From Bacteroidales bacterium (GTDB lineage: Bacteria > Bacteroidota > Bacteroidia > Bacteroidales > Marinilabiliaceae): a stretch of DNA of 64,000 nt. Made by a program: the position numbers and the translations under genes. A model generated the notes under the pieces. That model searched no databases, had not been told where the DNA came from, and saw only the letters and a list, made by a program, of their open reading frames with translations. How positions within the stretch are numbered: the first letter of the stretch is position 1; each line of letters begins with the position of its first letter. This document shows positions 28,757 through 36,610 of this stretch, piece after piece. The stretch is from contig JAGCYH010000020.1 of NCBI GenBank assembly GCA_017960905.1, forward strand, positions 55,013-119,012, read 5' to 3'.

Positions 28757-30298
28757 CTATTTTTTAAGAGGTAAAAATATATCAAATTTTGTTCCAACAT
28801 TTAATTCACTTTCAACAGTAATCTGGCCTCCGTGGTCTTCGACAATCTTCTTGACGTAGGCAAGTCCGAGTCCGAATCCTTTCACATCGTGCCGGTTTCC
28901 GGTAGGCACACGGTAGAATTTTTCAAATATACGTGATAAATTCTCTTTTGATATACCTAATCCGTTATCTTTTATCGAAATAATGATTCCGTTGTTCTTG
29001 TTCCAAGTCTTCACGTAAAGCATGGGCGCGTCTTTGCGGTATTTGAAGGCGTTGTCGAGGAGGTTGAAAATGACATTGGTGAAATGCACCTCATCGACCA
29101 TAGCCACGCTGTCGGCGGCGTCGAGGCGCTCGTCGATCTGGCCCTGCGCGCTTTCTACTTTCAGGCGGAAGTTGTTTGTTACTTTCTTTATTATCTCATT
29201 GATATCAAGCTCTTTGAGCTTGAGACTCGCCTTGCCTTTCTCGAAAGCTGCCATCTGCAGAATCTTCTCCACCTGGAAACTGAGGCGCTTGCTCTCGTCC
29301 TGAATGATGCCCGAGATGCGTTGCAGCGAAGTGGGCGACACCGAAATCGACGAGTCTTTTAGCATCTGCGATGCTAAAGAAATAGTAGAGATAGGCGTTT
29401 TGAACTCGTGCGTCATGTTGTTGATGAAGTCGTTCTTTATCTGGTCGAGCTTGCGTTGACGGAAGATAATGATGATGGTGTAGATGGATATAGAGAGCAC
29501 GAGCAGCGTGAAGACTACCGTAGGCACCATAAGTCCCATCGACTCGCTGATGTAGTTGGGCGCTTCGGTGAAATAGACGTTGAGGGTGTGCAGTTTGGCG
29601 TGCACATCGTTGGGGAAGAGGCGTTTCTGGTATATCTTAGCTGCCTCCGACTCGTCGTAGCCTGGTGTGAGCATGACAATTTTCGACTTCGAATCGACCA
29701 CCGAGAACTCATACGGCAAGCTGATTCCGCGTTCTTCGAAGTTGTTCATCAGCAGCACGTCGAGTCGTTTCTGGTTGATGCGCTCTTCGATAGGTATGTC
29801 TTCGAGCACGGTGTGGAGCAGAGCGTAGTTCTGCTCATCGATCTTGTTGCGCAATTCATTCTGAATTGCCATTATCACGTTGGTAATCGGGTCGTAGTTG
29901 GTATAGTCGTTGACGTTGGTCTGTCCTTTGAAGGCCGAGATGAGCGAGTCGCTCTTGTAGGTGCTGAAGCTGTAATGGCCTTGCATATCGAGGTTGAGCG
30001 ATATATTAGATATATTGCTGTAGTAGCTGTCCTGTCCTATGCTGGCGATACCGTTTTTCATACTTCTGCGAAACAAAGGTTGCAATGTGTTGCTAAGCTC
30101 CGAAGAAGTCTTCATCGAGGAGATTTCGTCGGCTTCGAGCCTTACAATCACATCGTCGATACTCTGACGGACTAGTTGGTCGAATTGATTCGCCTTCAGT
30201 TTCGAGGCCTCGATTATCCAGCTTGTCTGCATGAAAATCAGGCCTATGAAAGCGAATGTCATTACAACGCAAAGCCAAAGTATTACTTTTTTACTCAT
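28757..30298 (-). CDS. rprX: Sensor histidine kinase, RprX-like
   Basis: Inner-membrane kinase paired with the regulator at 28068. Membrane helices lie at about 6-26 and 257-279 and bracket a periplasmic sensor of about 230 residues. The H-box NNMTHEFKTPIST places phospho-His at 297. The ATP-binding domain shows NVIFNLLDNAFKY (N box), IKDNGLGISKENL (G1), FEKFYR and GFGLGLAYVKKIV (G2). All motifs are intact in 513 residues. The signal sensed is unknown. A promoter box for the pair lies at 30343-30350. Confidence 0.9.
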   Translation of the reverse strand: MSKKVILWLCVVMTFAFIGLIFMQTSWIIEASKLKANQFDQLVRQSIDDVIVRLEADEISSMKTSSELSNTLQPLFRRSMKNGIASIGQDSYYSNISNISLNLDMQGHYSFSTYKSDSLISAFKGQTNVNDYTNYDPITNVIMAIQNELRNKIDEQNYALLHTVLEDIPIEERINQKRLDVLLMNNFEERGISLPYEFSVVDSKSKIVMLTPGYDESEAAKIYQKRLFPNDVHAKLHTLNVYFTEAPNYISESMGLMVPTVVFTLLVLSISIYTIIIIFRQRKLDQIKNDFINNMTHEFKTPISTISLASQMLKDSSISVSPTSLQRISGIIQDESKRLSFQVEKILQMAAFEKGKASLKLKELDINEIIKKVTNNFRLKVESAQGQIDERLDAADSVAMVDEVHFTNVIFNLLDNAFKYRKDAPMLYVKTWNKNNGIIISIKDNGLGISKENLSRIFEKFYRVPTGNRHDVKGFGLGLAYVKKIVEDHGGQITVESELNVGTKFDIFLPLKK

Positions 30299-30342
30299 TT
30301 CAACAAAAAACGCTTTGTATGTTAAAAAAACAAAACAAGTTA

Positions 30343-30350
30343 CAAATATA
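30343..30350 (-). promoter_or_regulatory. -7 promoter box TATATTTG for the two-component operon
   Basis: Exact TAnnTTTG on the minus strand, 45 bases before the kinase ATG at 30298. The gap to rnc holds no other feature. Confidence 0.55.
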
Positions 30351-30411
30351 TATCACATTTCTGTTAAAACGAAAAAATTAACACTTTTGTTCTGAAAAAA
30401 GGGGAAAAATT

Positions 30412-31158
30412 TTAACATTTCGCGTTTTCTACGTTTTCGAGAGCCAGTTTAGCGGCCTGTTGTTCGGCAATAATTTTGTTGTGGCCCGAACCCGAAGCCA
30501 CTACAGAGCCGTCGGGCAGGGTTATCTGCGATTCGAAATGCGAGAGGCGGCCGTCGTCGTCGGTTACGGGCGTGGTAACAAACTGTATGTTCTGTTTGTT
30601 GCGCTGGGCCCAAATCATAATGTCCGACTTGTAGTTGTGGGCTGTCTCGAGGTTGAAAGTGTGGCTTATCTCCTCGTCGGTGGCTATGTGGCGGGCAACG
30701 AAGCGTTTAGCTTCGTTGAAGCCTTTGTCGATGAAGATGGCGGCGATGATGGCTTCGACCACATCGCCCGGTATGTGGGTATTGGTTATGTTGTTTGGCT
30801 CCGACGACAGTATATGCTCGCAGAGGTTGAGGCGGATGGCAATCTGGTTGAGGCGCTTGCGGCTCACGAGCACCGAGCGTATGGATGTGAGGCTGCCTTC
30901 CTGCGCGTTGGGGAACTTGTCGTAAAGCACCGAGGCCACAATGGCGCCGAGTATGGCGTCGCCGAGATATTCGAGGCGCTCGTTGTTGGCAATGTTTTTC
31001 AGCGGGCGCTTCTGAGTGTAGGAGCGATGCACGAACGCCGCCTCGAAGAGGCTTATGTCGCGCGGGTGGTAATTGACTGTGTGTGAGACAAAAAAATAAA
31101 ACTTTCTTCCCTTTCGGGAAAAAAGTTTTATAATCGTTTCGAATTTGAATAACGCCAT
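30412..31158 (-). CDS. rnc: Ribonuclease III
   Basis: Double-strand-specific endoribonuclease that processes rRNA and some mRNAs. The 248 residues show the signature NERLEYLGDAIL (59-70) and the second metal-binding cluster GDVVEAIIAAIFID (about 131-144). The C-terminal dsRNA-binding domain (about 177-246) includes the KIIAEQQAAKLALE helix. All acidic residues are intact. The ATG overlaps the fabF stop by one base (TAATG), so it is translationally coupled to fabF in the acpP-fabF-rnc order common to Bacteroidetes. Confidence 0.96.
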   Translation of the reverse strand: MALFKFETIIKLFSRKGRKFYFFVSHTVNYHPRDISLFEAAFVHRSYTQKRPLKNIANNERLEYLGDAILGAIVASVLYDKFPNAQEGSLTSIRSVLVSRKRLNQIAIRLNLCEHILSSEPNNITNTHIPGDVVEAIIAAIFIDKGFNEAKRFVARHIATDEEISHTFNLETAHNYKSDIMIWAQRNKQNIQFVTTPVTDDDGRLSHFESQITLPDGSVVASGSGHNKIIAEQQAAKLALENVENAKC

Positions 31159-32402
31159 TACAAAGCTTTAAGTATGACACTTGAGTTGTGGCCGCCGAAG
31201 CCGAACGTATTCGACAGAGCGGTTTTAACGGTCCTCTTTTGTGCTTTGTTGAAAGTGAAATTCAATTTGTTGTCAATTTCCGGGTCGTCCTCGAAGTGAT
31301 TGATAGTAGGCGGAATGATGCCCGTTTCGATAGCCTTGATACAAGCTATGGCTTCGAGCGCGCCAGTAGCACCGAGGAGGTGGCCGGTCATCGATTTTGT
31401 CGAACTGATGTTAAGTTTGTAGGCATGTTCGCCGAAGACTCTGAGAATAGCCTTCACTTCGCCAATGTCGCCGAGGTGGGTCGAGGTTCCGTGAACGTTA
31501 ATGTAATCGATGTCTTCGGGTTTCATACCGGCATCTTTAAGAGCTGCTGCCATCACACGGCTGGCGCCTTCGCCTTCGGGGTGAGGTGCTGTCATATGGT
31601 AAGCGTCGGCTGAGAGAGCAGCTCCTGCAATTTCGCAGTAGATGTGAGCTCCGCGTTGTTTGGCGTGCTCATACTCTTCGAGTATGAGACAAGCACCGCC
31701 TTCGCCCATAACAAAGCCGTCGCGGTCTTTGTCGAACGGACGTGAAGCAGTTTTCGGGTCATCGTTTCGATGCGAGAGCGCCTTCATCGAAGAGAATCCT
31801 CCGAGCCCAGGCTCGGAGATAGCCGCTTCGGAACCGCCACTGACGATAATGTTTGCTTTACCCACACGGATGAGGTCAACTGCTGTAGCGATGGCATTCG
31901 TCGAGGAAGCGCATGCGGCGATGGTACCGAAGTTCGGGCCGCCGAACCCGTAACGGATAGAGATAAAGCCAGGGGCCATATCGGCTATCATCTTCGGAAT
32001 GAAGAACGGGTTGTAGCGCGGAACAGGGTCGTCGCCGACGTTGTTTTTCACTTCTTCGAAAAATGTGAGAATGCCACCGATGCCGGCTCCCCAGATAACA
32101 CCGATGTTTGTCTTATCGATGTTGTCGAGGTCGAGTTTCGAGTCTTTGACAGCCTCGTCGGCAGCAACCACAGCGAATTGAGTGAAAGGATCCATTTTGC
32201 GTGCATCCTTTCCAAAGTATTGAACGGGGTCGAAATTCTTAACCTCGCAAGCAAACGTTGTCTTGAATCGGGTGGCGTCGAAACGAGTGATAGGAGCAGC
32301 ACCACTGACACCATTGACGAGGCCGTTCCATGTCTCTTCGACATTATGGCCTAATGGAGATATTGCTCCGATACCTGTTACTACTACTCTTTTCAACTCC
32401 AT
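31158..32402 (-). CDS. fabF: 3-oxoacyl-ACP synthase II (KASII)
   Basis: Condensing enzyme of type II fatty acid synthesis, extending acyl-ACP with malonyl-ACP. The 414 residues carry the Cys-His-His triad: Cys164 in IAACASSTNA, His304 in NVHGTSTHLGD and His341 in SMTGHLLGATGALE, with Lys336 nearby. Length is typical of the family. It lies between acpP (14 bases upstream) and rnc (one-base overlap). Confidence 0.97.
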   Translation of the reverse strand: MELKRVVVTGIGAISPLGHNVEETWNGLVNGVSGAAPITRFDATRFKTTFACEVKNFDPVQYFGKDARKMDPFTQFAVVAADEAVKDSKLDLDNIDKTNIGVIWGAGIGGILTFFEEVKNNVGDDPVPRYNPFFIPKMIADMAPGFISIRYGFGGPNFGTIAACASSTNAIATAVDLIRVGKANIIVSGGSEAAISEPGLGGFSSMKALSHRNDDPKTASRPFDKDRDGFVMGEGGACLILEEYEHAKQRGAHIYCEIAGAALSADAYHMTAPHPEGEGASRVMAAALKDAGMKPEDIDYINVHGTSTHLGDIGEVKAILRVFGEHAYKLNISSTKSMTGHLLGATGALEAIACIKAIETGIIPPTINHFEDDPEIDNKLNFTFNKAQKRTVKTALSNTFGFGGHNSSVILKAL

Positions 32403-32416
32403 GGTTCTGATAACGC

Positions 32417-32656
32417 TTATTGTGCCGAGTGAGTTTCAATGTAGTTGATTGCGTCGCCTACAGTAGAAATTTTTTCTGCCTCGTTGTCTGGAATTGTAAC
32501 GTTGAATTGTTTTTCGAATTCCATAATCATTTCTACAGTGTCGAGTGAATCGGCACCGAGATCGTTTGTGAAGCTAGCTTCGTTTGTAACTTCATTTTCG
32601 TCAACACCTAATTTGTCTACGATAATTGCTTTTACTTTAGATGCAACTTCTGACAT
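32417..32656 (-). CDS. acpP: Acyl carrier protein
   Basis: Small acidic carrier of growing acyl chains. The 79 residues carry the phosphopantetheine attachment motif [12 protein letters not shown] with Ser37. It is first in the acpP-fabF-rnc operon and acts directly with FabF. A -7-like box with one mismatch lies at 32722-32729. Confidence 0.97.
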   Translation of the reverse strand: MSEVASKVKAIIVDKLGVDENEVTNEASFTNDLGADSLDTVEMIMEFEKQFNVTIPDNEAEKISTVGDAINYIETHSAQ

Positions 32657-32721
32657 AGCTTTAATTTTTAAGTTAGTAATTATTAGTTATTTAGTTCTGA
32701 TACCATATCAAAACTCGGACG

Positions 32722-32729
32722 CAAAGTAA
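32722..32729 (-). promoter_or_regulatory. Probable -7 box (TTACTTTG) for acpP-fabF-rnc
   Basis: One mismatch from TAnnTTTG, about 65 bases before the acpP start on the minus strand. The divergent purN promoter lies 67 bases away. Confidence 0.4.
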
Positions 32730-32795
32730 CACAATAAAAGAGGATTTTTCAAATCTTAAGGCAAAAAAATACTTCTCCGATGCTAATTTTTTATT

Positions 32796-32803
32796 TAATT
32801 TTG
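32796..32803 (+). promoter_or_regulatory. -7 promoter box TAATTTTG for purN
   Basis: Exact box, 40 bases before the purN ATG at 32844. A second match at 32858-32865 falls inside the coding region and is disregarded. Confidence 0.55.
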
Positions 32804-32843
32804 TCTCCGAAAGGAGCGATTTATCGCCATTAAATTATTAAAA

Positions 32844-33419
32844 ATGAAGAATATAGCTATATTTGCATCGGGGTCAGGATCGAATGCTGAAAATTTTGTT
32901 AATTATTTTTCGGGCAACAAAGAAATACGAGTTGCCATGTTTTTTTGCAACAATCCGAAAGCGGGAGTTATCGAAAGGGCAAAAAAATTGGGTGTGCCGT
33001 GCATGGTTTTCGACAAACGGCAGCTTTACGAGACGGGCGAAGTTGCGGACGCATTGCGCCGCAACAGCATTGATTATCTGGTACTTGCAGGTTTTCTGCT
33101 GCTCATACCCGACGACATACGCGCTGTTTACGGCCGCCGCATAGTGAACATACATCCGTCGCTGCTGCCAAAGTACGGCGGCAAAGGCATGTATGGCGAC
33201 CGAGTTCACGAGGCCGTCATAGCGGCCGGCGACAAGGTGAGCGGCATCACCATTCACCGCGTCAATGAGTTCTACGACGATGGCAGCATAGTCTGCCAGA
33301 AGACGTGCGACGTGGCGCCCGACGACACGCCGCACACACTGGCCACCAAGGTGCACGCTCTTGAGTACCAATGGTTTCCGGTGATTGTGGAGCAGGACAT
33401 ACTGTCAGAGATGAAATAA
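32844..33419 (+). CDS. purN: Phosphoribosylglycinamide formyltransferase
   Basis: Transfers a formyl group from 10-formyl-tetrahydrofolate to GAR in purine synthesis. The 191 residues have the GSGSN loop (10-14), the catalytic NIHPSLLPKYGG with Asn102 and His104, and IHRVNEFYDDG with the catalytic Asp near 145. The nucleoside transporter follows after 16 bases, a sensible purine-supply pairing. Confidence 0.95.
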   Translation: MKNIAIFASGSGSNAENFVNYFSGNKEIRVAMFFCNNPKAGVIERAKKLGVPCMVFDKRQLYETGEVADALRRNSIDYLVLAGFLLLIPDDIRAVYGRRIVNIHPSLLPKYGGKGMYGDRVHEAVIAAGDKVSGITIHRVNEFYDDGSIVCQKTCDVAPDDTPHTLATKVHALEYQWFPVIVEQDILSEMK

Positions 33420-33435
33420 CATACATATATATAAT

Positions 33436-34719
33436 ATGGGTAAGCAGATAAAATACAGGCTCGTGCTGATGTACTGGCTTCAGTTTGCCATCTGGGGCTC
33501 GTATCTGACGTCGATGGGCGGATACCTGGGCAGCATAGGTCTGGGCCAGAACATAGGCTGGTTCTACTCGGTGCAGGGCATAGTGTCGATATTCACGCCG
33601 GCGCTGTTCGGCATAATAGCCGACCGCTGGGTGCCGGCGCAGAAACTCTTGGGTTTCAGCCACTTGATAGCCGCCTCGCTGATGCTCTACGTGGGCTACA
33701 CCGGCATAACGCACGGCGACGCCGTGCAGTTTGCCGACATTTTCCCGCCCTACGTGGCTTCGGTGGCATTCTACATGCCAACCTTAGCTCTCGCTAACTC
33801 GCTGTCGTACACCGTATTGAGCAACAACGGCCTCGACACCGTAAAAGAATTCCCATCAATAAGGATATTTGGCACCATAGGTTTCATAGTAGCCATGTGG
33901 ATAGTAGATTTGGTGGGCATACAACACAATGCCTATCAGTTCATAGCCTGCGCCGCATGGGGTTTCTGCTTAGGCATCTACTCGTTCACCATGCCCAACT
34001 GCCCGGTGAGCGCGGGCGACAAGAAAGCATCGGCCGCCGAGTCGTTCGGGCTGAAGGCCTTCGCGCTGTTCAAAAGCCGTAAGATGCTCATTTTCTTCAT
34101 CTTCTCGATGCTGCTTGGCATTTCGCTGCAGATAACAAACGGATTCGCCAATCCGTTTATCGCCGAATTTAAAAACGACAGCGCCTACGCCGATGTATAT
34201 TTCGCCAACCACCCCAACATTCTGATTTCGATATCGCAAATGTCGGAGACACTTTGCATACTGCTCATACCATTTTTCCTGAAACGCTTTGGTATTAAGC
34301 AGATTATGCTCATTGCCATGCTGGCGTGGGCGCTCCGCTTCGGGCTATTCTCGATAGGCGACCCGTCGTGGCCGGGCGTGCTGCTGCTCATCACCTCGAT
34401 GCTGGTGTACGGCGTGGCGTTCGACTTCTTCCTGATTTCGGGGTCGCTCTTTGTCGACAAAGAGACAGAACCTTCGATACGCTCGAGTGCGCAGGGACTC
34501 TTCATGCTTATGACCAACGGTCTGGGCGCAGCCATAGGAACGATGGCAGCACAAACCATTGTGAATCATTTCGTTATCGACGGTGCGCCTACGGCGGACC
34601 GTCTCTGCGGCTGGTCGGCTTCGTGGGAGATTTTCGCCTGCTACTCGGTAGTGGTGGCTGTATTGTTCGCACTGATTTTCAGGTATAAGAAAAACAACAC
34701 AGATATCGCAAAAGGATAA
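33436..34719 (+). CDS. MFS nucleoside:proton symporter, NupG/XapB-like
   Basis: Inner-membrane transporter of about 12 helices in 427 residues. The N-terminus YRLVLMYWLQFAIWGSYL and the loop FGIIADRWVPAQK are typical of the nucleoside H+ symporter family. A central PSIRIFGTIGFIVAMW helix is also family-like. It starts 16 bases after purN and is probably co-transcribed. Substrate specificity (purine or pyrimidine nucleosides) cannot be told. Confidence 0.85.
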   Translation: MGKQIKYRLVLMYWLQFAIWGSYLTSMGGYLGSIGLGQNIGWFYSVQGIVSIFTPALFGIIADRWVPAQKLLGFSHLIAASLMLYVGYTGITHGDAVQFADIFPPYVASVAFYMPTLALANSLSYTVLSNNGLDTVKEFPSIRIFGTIGFIVAMWIVDLVGIQHNAYQFIACAAWGFCLGIYSFTMPNCPVSAGDKKASAAESFGLKAFALFKSRKMLIFFIFSMLLGISLQITNGFANPFIAEFKNDSAYADVYFANHPNILISISQMSETLCILLIPFFLKRFGIKQIMLIAMLAWALRFGLFSIGDPSWPGVLLLITSMLVYGVAFDFFLISGSLFVDKETEPSIRSSAQGLFMLMTNGLGAAIGTMAAQTIVNHFVIDGAPTADRLCGWSASWEIFACYSVVVAVLFALIFRYKKNNTDIAKG

Positions 34720-34753
34720 CCAACAGATAACACTTTATGGTAAAACAACTACG

Positions 34754-35002
34754 TTGAAAGAGTTCTTCTTCGATGCAGAAAATGTCAAAGAAGCAGCCAT
34801 ATCATATTATTACAAAGAATATCCGCAACACTCTTATTCTCTTATTAAATATTCTCAACAAGCTAAGATAGGTGTTGAAATAGCGATAGAGTTAGATAAG
34901 GTTATATTTATAAAATTATTGGAAAAATCAGCAACAAATGAGCTAAAAGAAGTAATAGAATTATTAGATGAATATGAATACAATAAAACGACAGAAGAAT
35001 GA
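34754..35002 (+). CDS. Small AT-rich hypothetical protein, TTG start
   Basis: The 82-residue frame opens with TTG at 34754; no in-frame ATG is available upstream or in the first part. The product is Glu/Lys/Ile-rich and probably helical (ELKEVIELLDEYEY near the end). No family is recognised. Its stop overlaps the next start by four bases (ATGA at 34999-35002), which argues for translational coupling and so for a real gene. Composition is far more AT-rich than the transporter gene 35 bases upstream. Confidence 0.5.
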   Translation: MKEFFFDAENVKEAAISYYYKEYPQHSYSLIKYSQQAKIGVEIAIELDKVIFIKLLEKSATNELKEVIELLDEYEYNKTTEE

Positions 35003-35355
35003 AGCAGCAAGGAAGAATACAACATTATATTAACATACATGCAGTGTCGTTTAAAATAATTGTTATAATTGTTATTTTTATTTGTATTATAAGTAATGCT
35101 TTTGTAGTCCCTTTAGAATATCATATCGTTGGTTCTTCATTGATTGATTATAGTTTATTAATGTTTCTTATTGAGATTCCGCTTATAACATTCTATTCTA
35201 TATCTTTATCTAAGAATAAGTATTCCCCATTCATAGCTGCAATCGCCTTAGGCGCTTGCGAAGCTATGAATGTAATTGTGCAAAGAGTAACGGAATTTAA
35301 AATATTACAGAATGATTATATTACAAAGAACTGCTATAATAACAGAAAAACATAA
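34999..35355 (+). CDS. Small hypothetical membrane protein in AT-rich island
   Basis: The 118-residue product has three probable membrane helices (residues about 18-40, 48-66 and 76-95), ending in a short polar tail. No family is recognised. It begins inside the stop of the previous gene, and its last 44 bases overlap the first bases of the four-repeat protein in a +1 relation. The overlap may be simple coupling. It could also mark a frameshift that split one longer gene, with these helices as membrane anchor for the repeats. Confidence 0.55.
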   Translation: MKQQGRIQHYINIHAVSFKIIVIIVIFICIISNAFVVPLEYHIVGSSLIDYSLLMFLIEIPLITFYSISLSKNKYSPFIAAIALGACEAMNVIVQRVTEFKILQNDYITKNCYNNRKT

Positions 35356-36517
35356 AATTAGAGGAAATATCAAACAACTACATAAATCAACTTACTATTT
35401 ATACACAGATATTAGCAAAGTAGAGAATACAATTTCTGAAGAGACATACAATGACATAAACGAAGGCGATACAGTACTTGTAAAAGTATCACGTCAATAC
35501 CCTCATATATATAAAGTTACGAAATGGCATCCTACAAGCGAAGAAATAGACAAATACAAAGTTCCGCGTATGTATAAATACAACGAAGAACAACCTATGC
35601 CGCCTGTAGAGCAGTATCCGGCAGCGGTGCGCGACTCAGCGCTGCGGCAGTCGCACAGACAGTTGGGCTTTGTGTACGAAAAGATTGATGATGAGTACTA
35701 CCGCCATTTCCTGCGAGTCGGCATTGCCGACAGCCTCACCACGCTGCACGAGTTCTACGAGACCGACCGTTTATACGCCAAGGCGTATAAACGCATCAGT
35801 GTGGGCGATACGGTCATAGTGCGCACAGCAGATGCCATGCCACAAATAAACCAAGTGGTCAATTGGCGGCCCACACAGTCGGAAATACAAAAGTGCAGAA
35901 TACCAGCACCTTACACAGCCACAGCAACTCAAAACCACACTCAGGCTTTCATCGATTCCGTCATGCAGCAGTCGCATGAGCAGTTGGGCTTTGTGTTCGA
36001 CAAATACGAAGACGAGCATGTAGGCGCATATCTCGAAGTTGGTGTAAGCGACACACTTACACGCACTTATCTGTTCTACAGATACAAAAAGCCGTACACC
36101 AAGGTTTTCAAAACAACCAGCATAGGCGACACGGTAATGCTTCGTGTGTCGGACAGCTATCCGCAAATAAATCAAGTGGTTAAGTGGAAATACGTAAAAG
36201 AGGAAGAGGAAAAGCCTGCGAATGTTGCCGCACCAAAGGAAAGTGCTGAAAGCGAGAGAAATGCGTCTATTGTCGATAAAGGAATTGAAACCGACTTCGC
36301 AATTGTATATACCAAAGGTATAAATTCCGTTTGGCCAAAATATTTTGTCAAATTAAAGTATAACAACACCGTAAGCGATTACATAGGAATAGACGATATC
36401 TATAAAAAGCAGATATACGAATCGATAAGCGCAGGCGATACCGTGATTATACAAAAACCCAAAAGCAACTCTGAAAAAATACAAGTTCTCTCGTGGCGCC
36501 CACTTCCGAAGAGATAG
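35312..36517 (+). CDS. Protein of four tandem beta-type repeats, unknown function
   Basis: The 401 residues contain four copies of a unit of about 70-110 residues. Each holds a GDTV-V/I core followed by a short stretch and then a V-x-x-W motif: GDTVLVKVS...KVTKWHPT, GDTVIVRTA...QVVNWRPT, GDTVMLRVS...QVVKWKYV and GDTVIIQKP...QVLSWRPL. Linkers carry RQSHRQLGFVYEK and QQSHEQLGFVFDK, a second repeated motif. There is no signal peptide or membrane helix in this frame. The first 280 bases are AT-rich like the upstream genes, while the middle is GC-rich like the core genome. I do not recognise the family. It ends 90 bases before the convergent esterase gene. Confidence 0.7.
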   Translation: MIILQRTAIITEKHKIRGNIKQLHKSTYYLYTDISKVENTISEETYNDINEGDTVLVKVSRQYPHIYKVTKWHPTSEEIDKYKVPRMYKYNEEQPMPPVEQYPAAVRDSALRQSHRQLGFVYEKIDDEYYRHFLRVGIADSLTTLHEFYETDRLYAKAYKRISVGDTVIVRTADAMPQINQVVNWRPTQSEIQKCRIPAPYTATATQNHTQAFIDSVMQQSHEQLGFVFDKYEDEHVGAYLEVGVSDTLTRTYLFYRYKKPYTKVFKTTSIGDTVMLRVSDSYPQINQVVKWKYVKEEEEKPANVAAPKESAESERNASIVDKGIETDFAIVYTKGINSVWPKYFVKLKYNNTVSDYIGIDDIYKKQIYESISAGDTVIIQKPKSNSEKIQVLSWRPLPKR

Positions 36518-36571
36518 AGCAATGCCTCGCAACTGCGCAAGGAAGCTGAAAACAACTGAAAACAACACAGA

Positions 36572-36589
36572 AACGCTATATGTAGCGTT
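36572..36589. terminator. Small hairpin between convergent genes
   Basis: AACGCTA and TAGCGTT around TATG. The stem is short and there is no strong T run, so termination is plausible but not sure. Confidence 0.4.
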
Positions 36590-36610
36590 CGCTGAGAACT
36601 ATCATTTCCG

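Noticed and set aside
32858..32865. TATATTTG promoter box
   Set aside because: Lies inside the conserved N-terminus of purN, 14 bases after the start codon; the better box is upstream at 32796.
34754..34756. Start-codon error for the 82-residue gene
   Set aside because: No in-frame ATG exists upstream or early in the frame; TTG with a coupled ATGA end is the best available reading.
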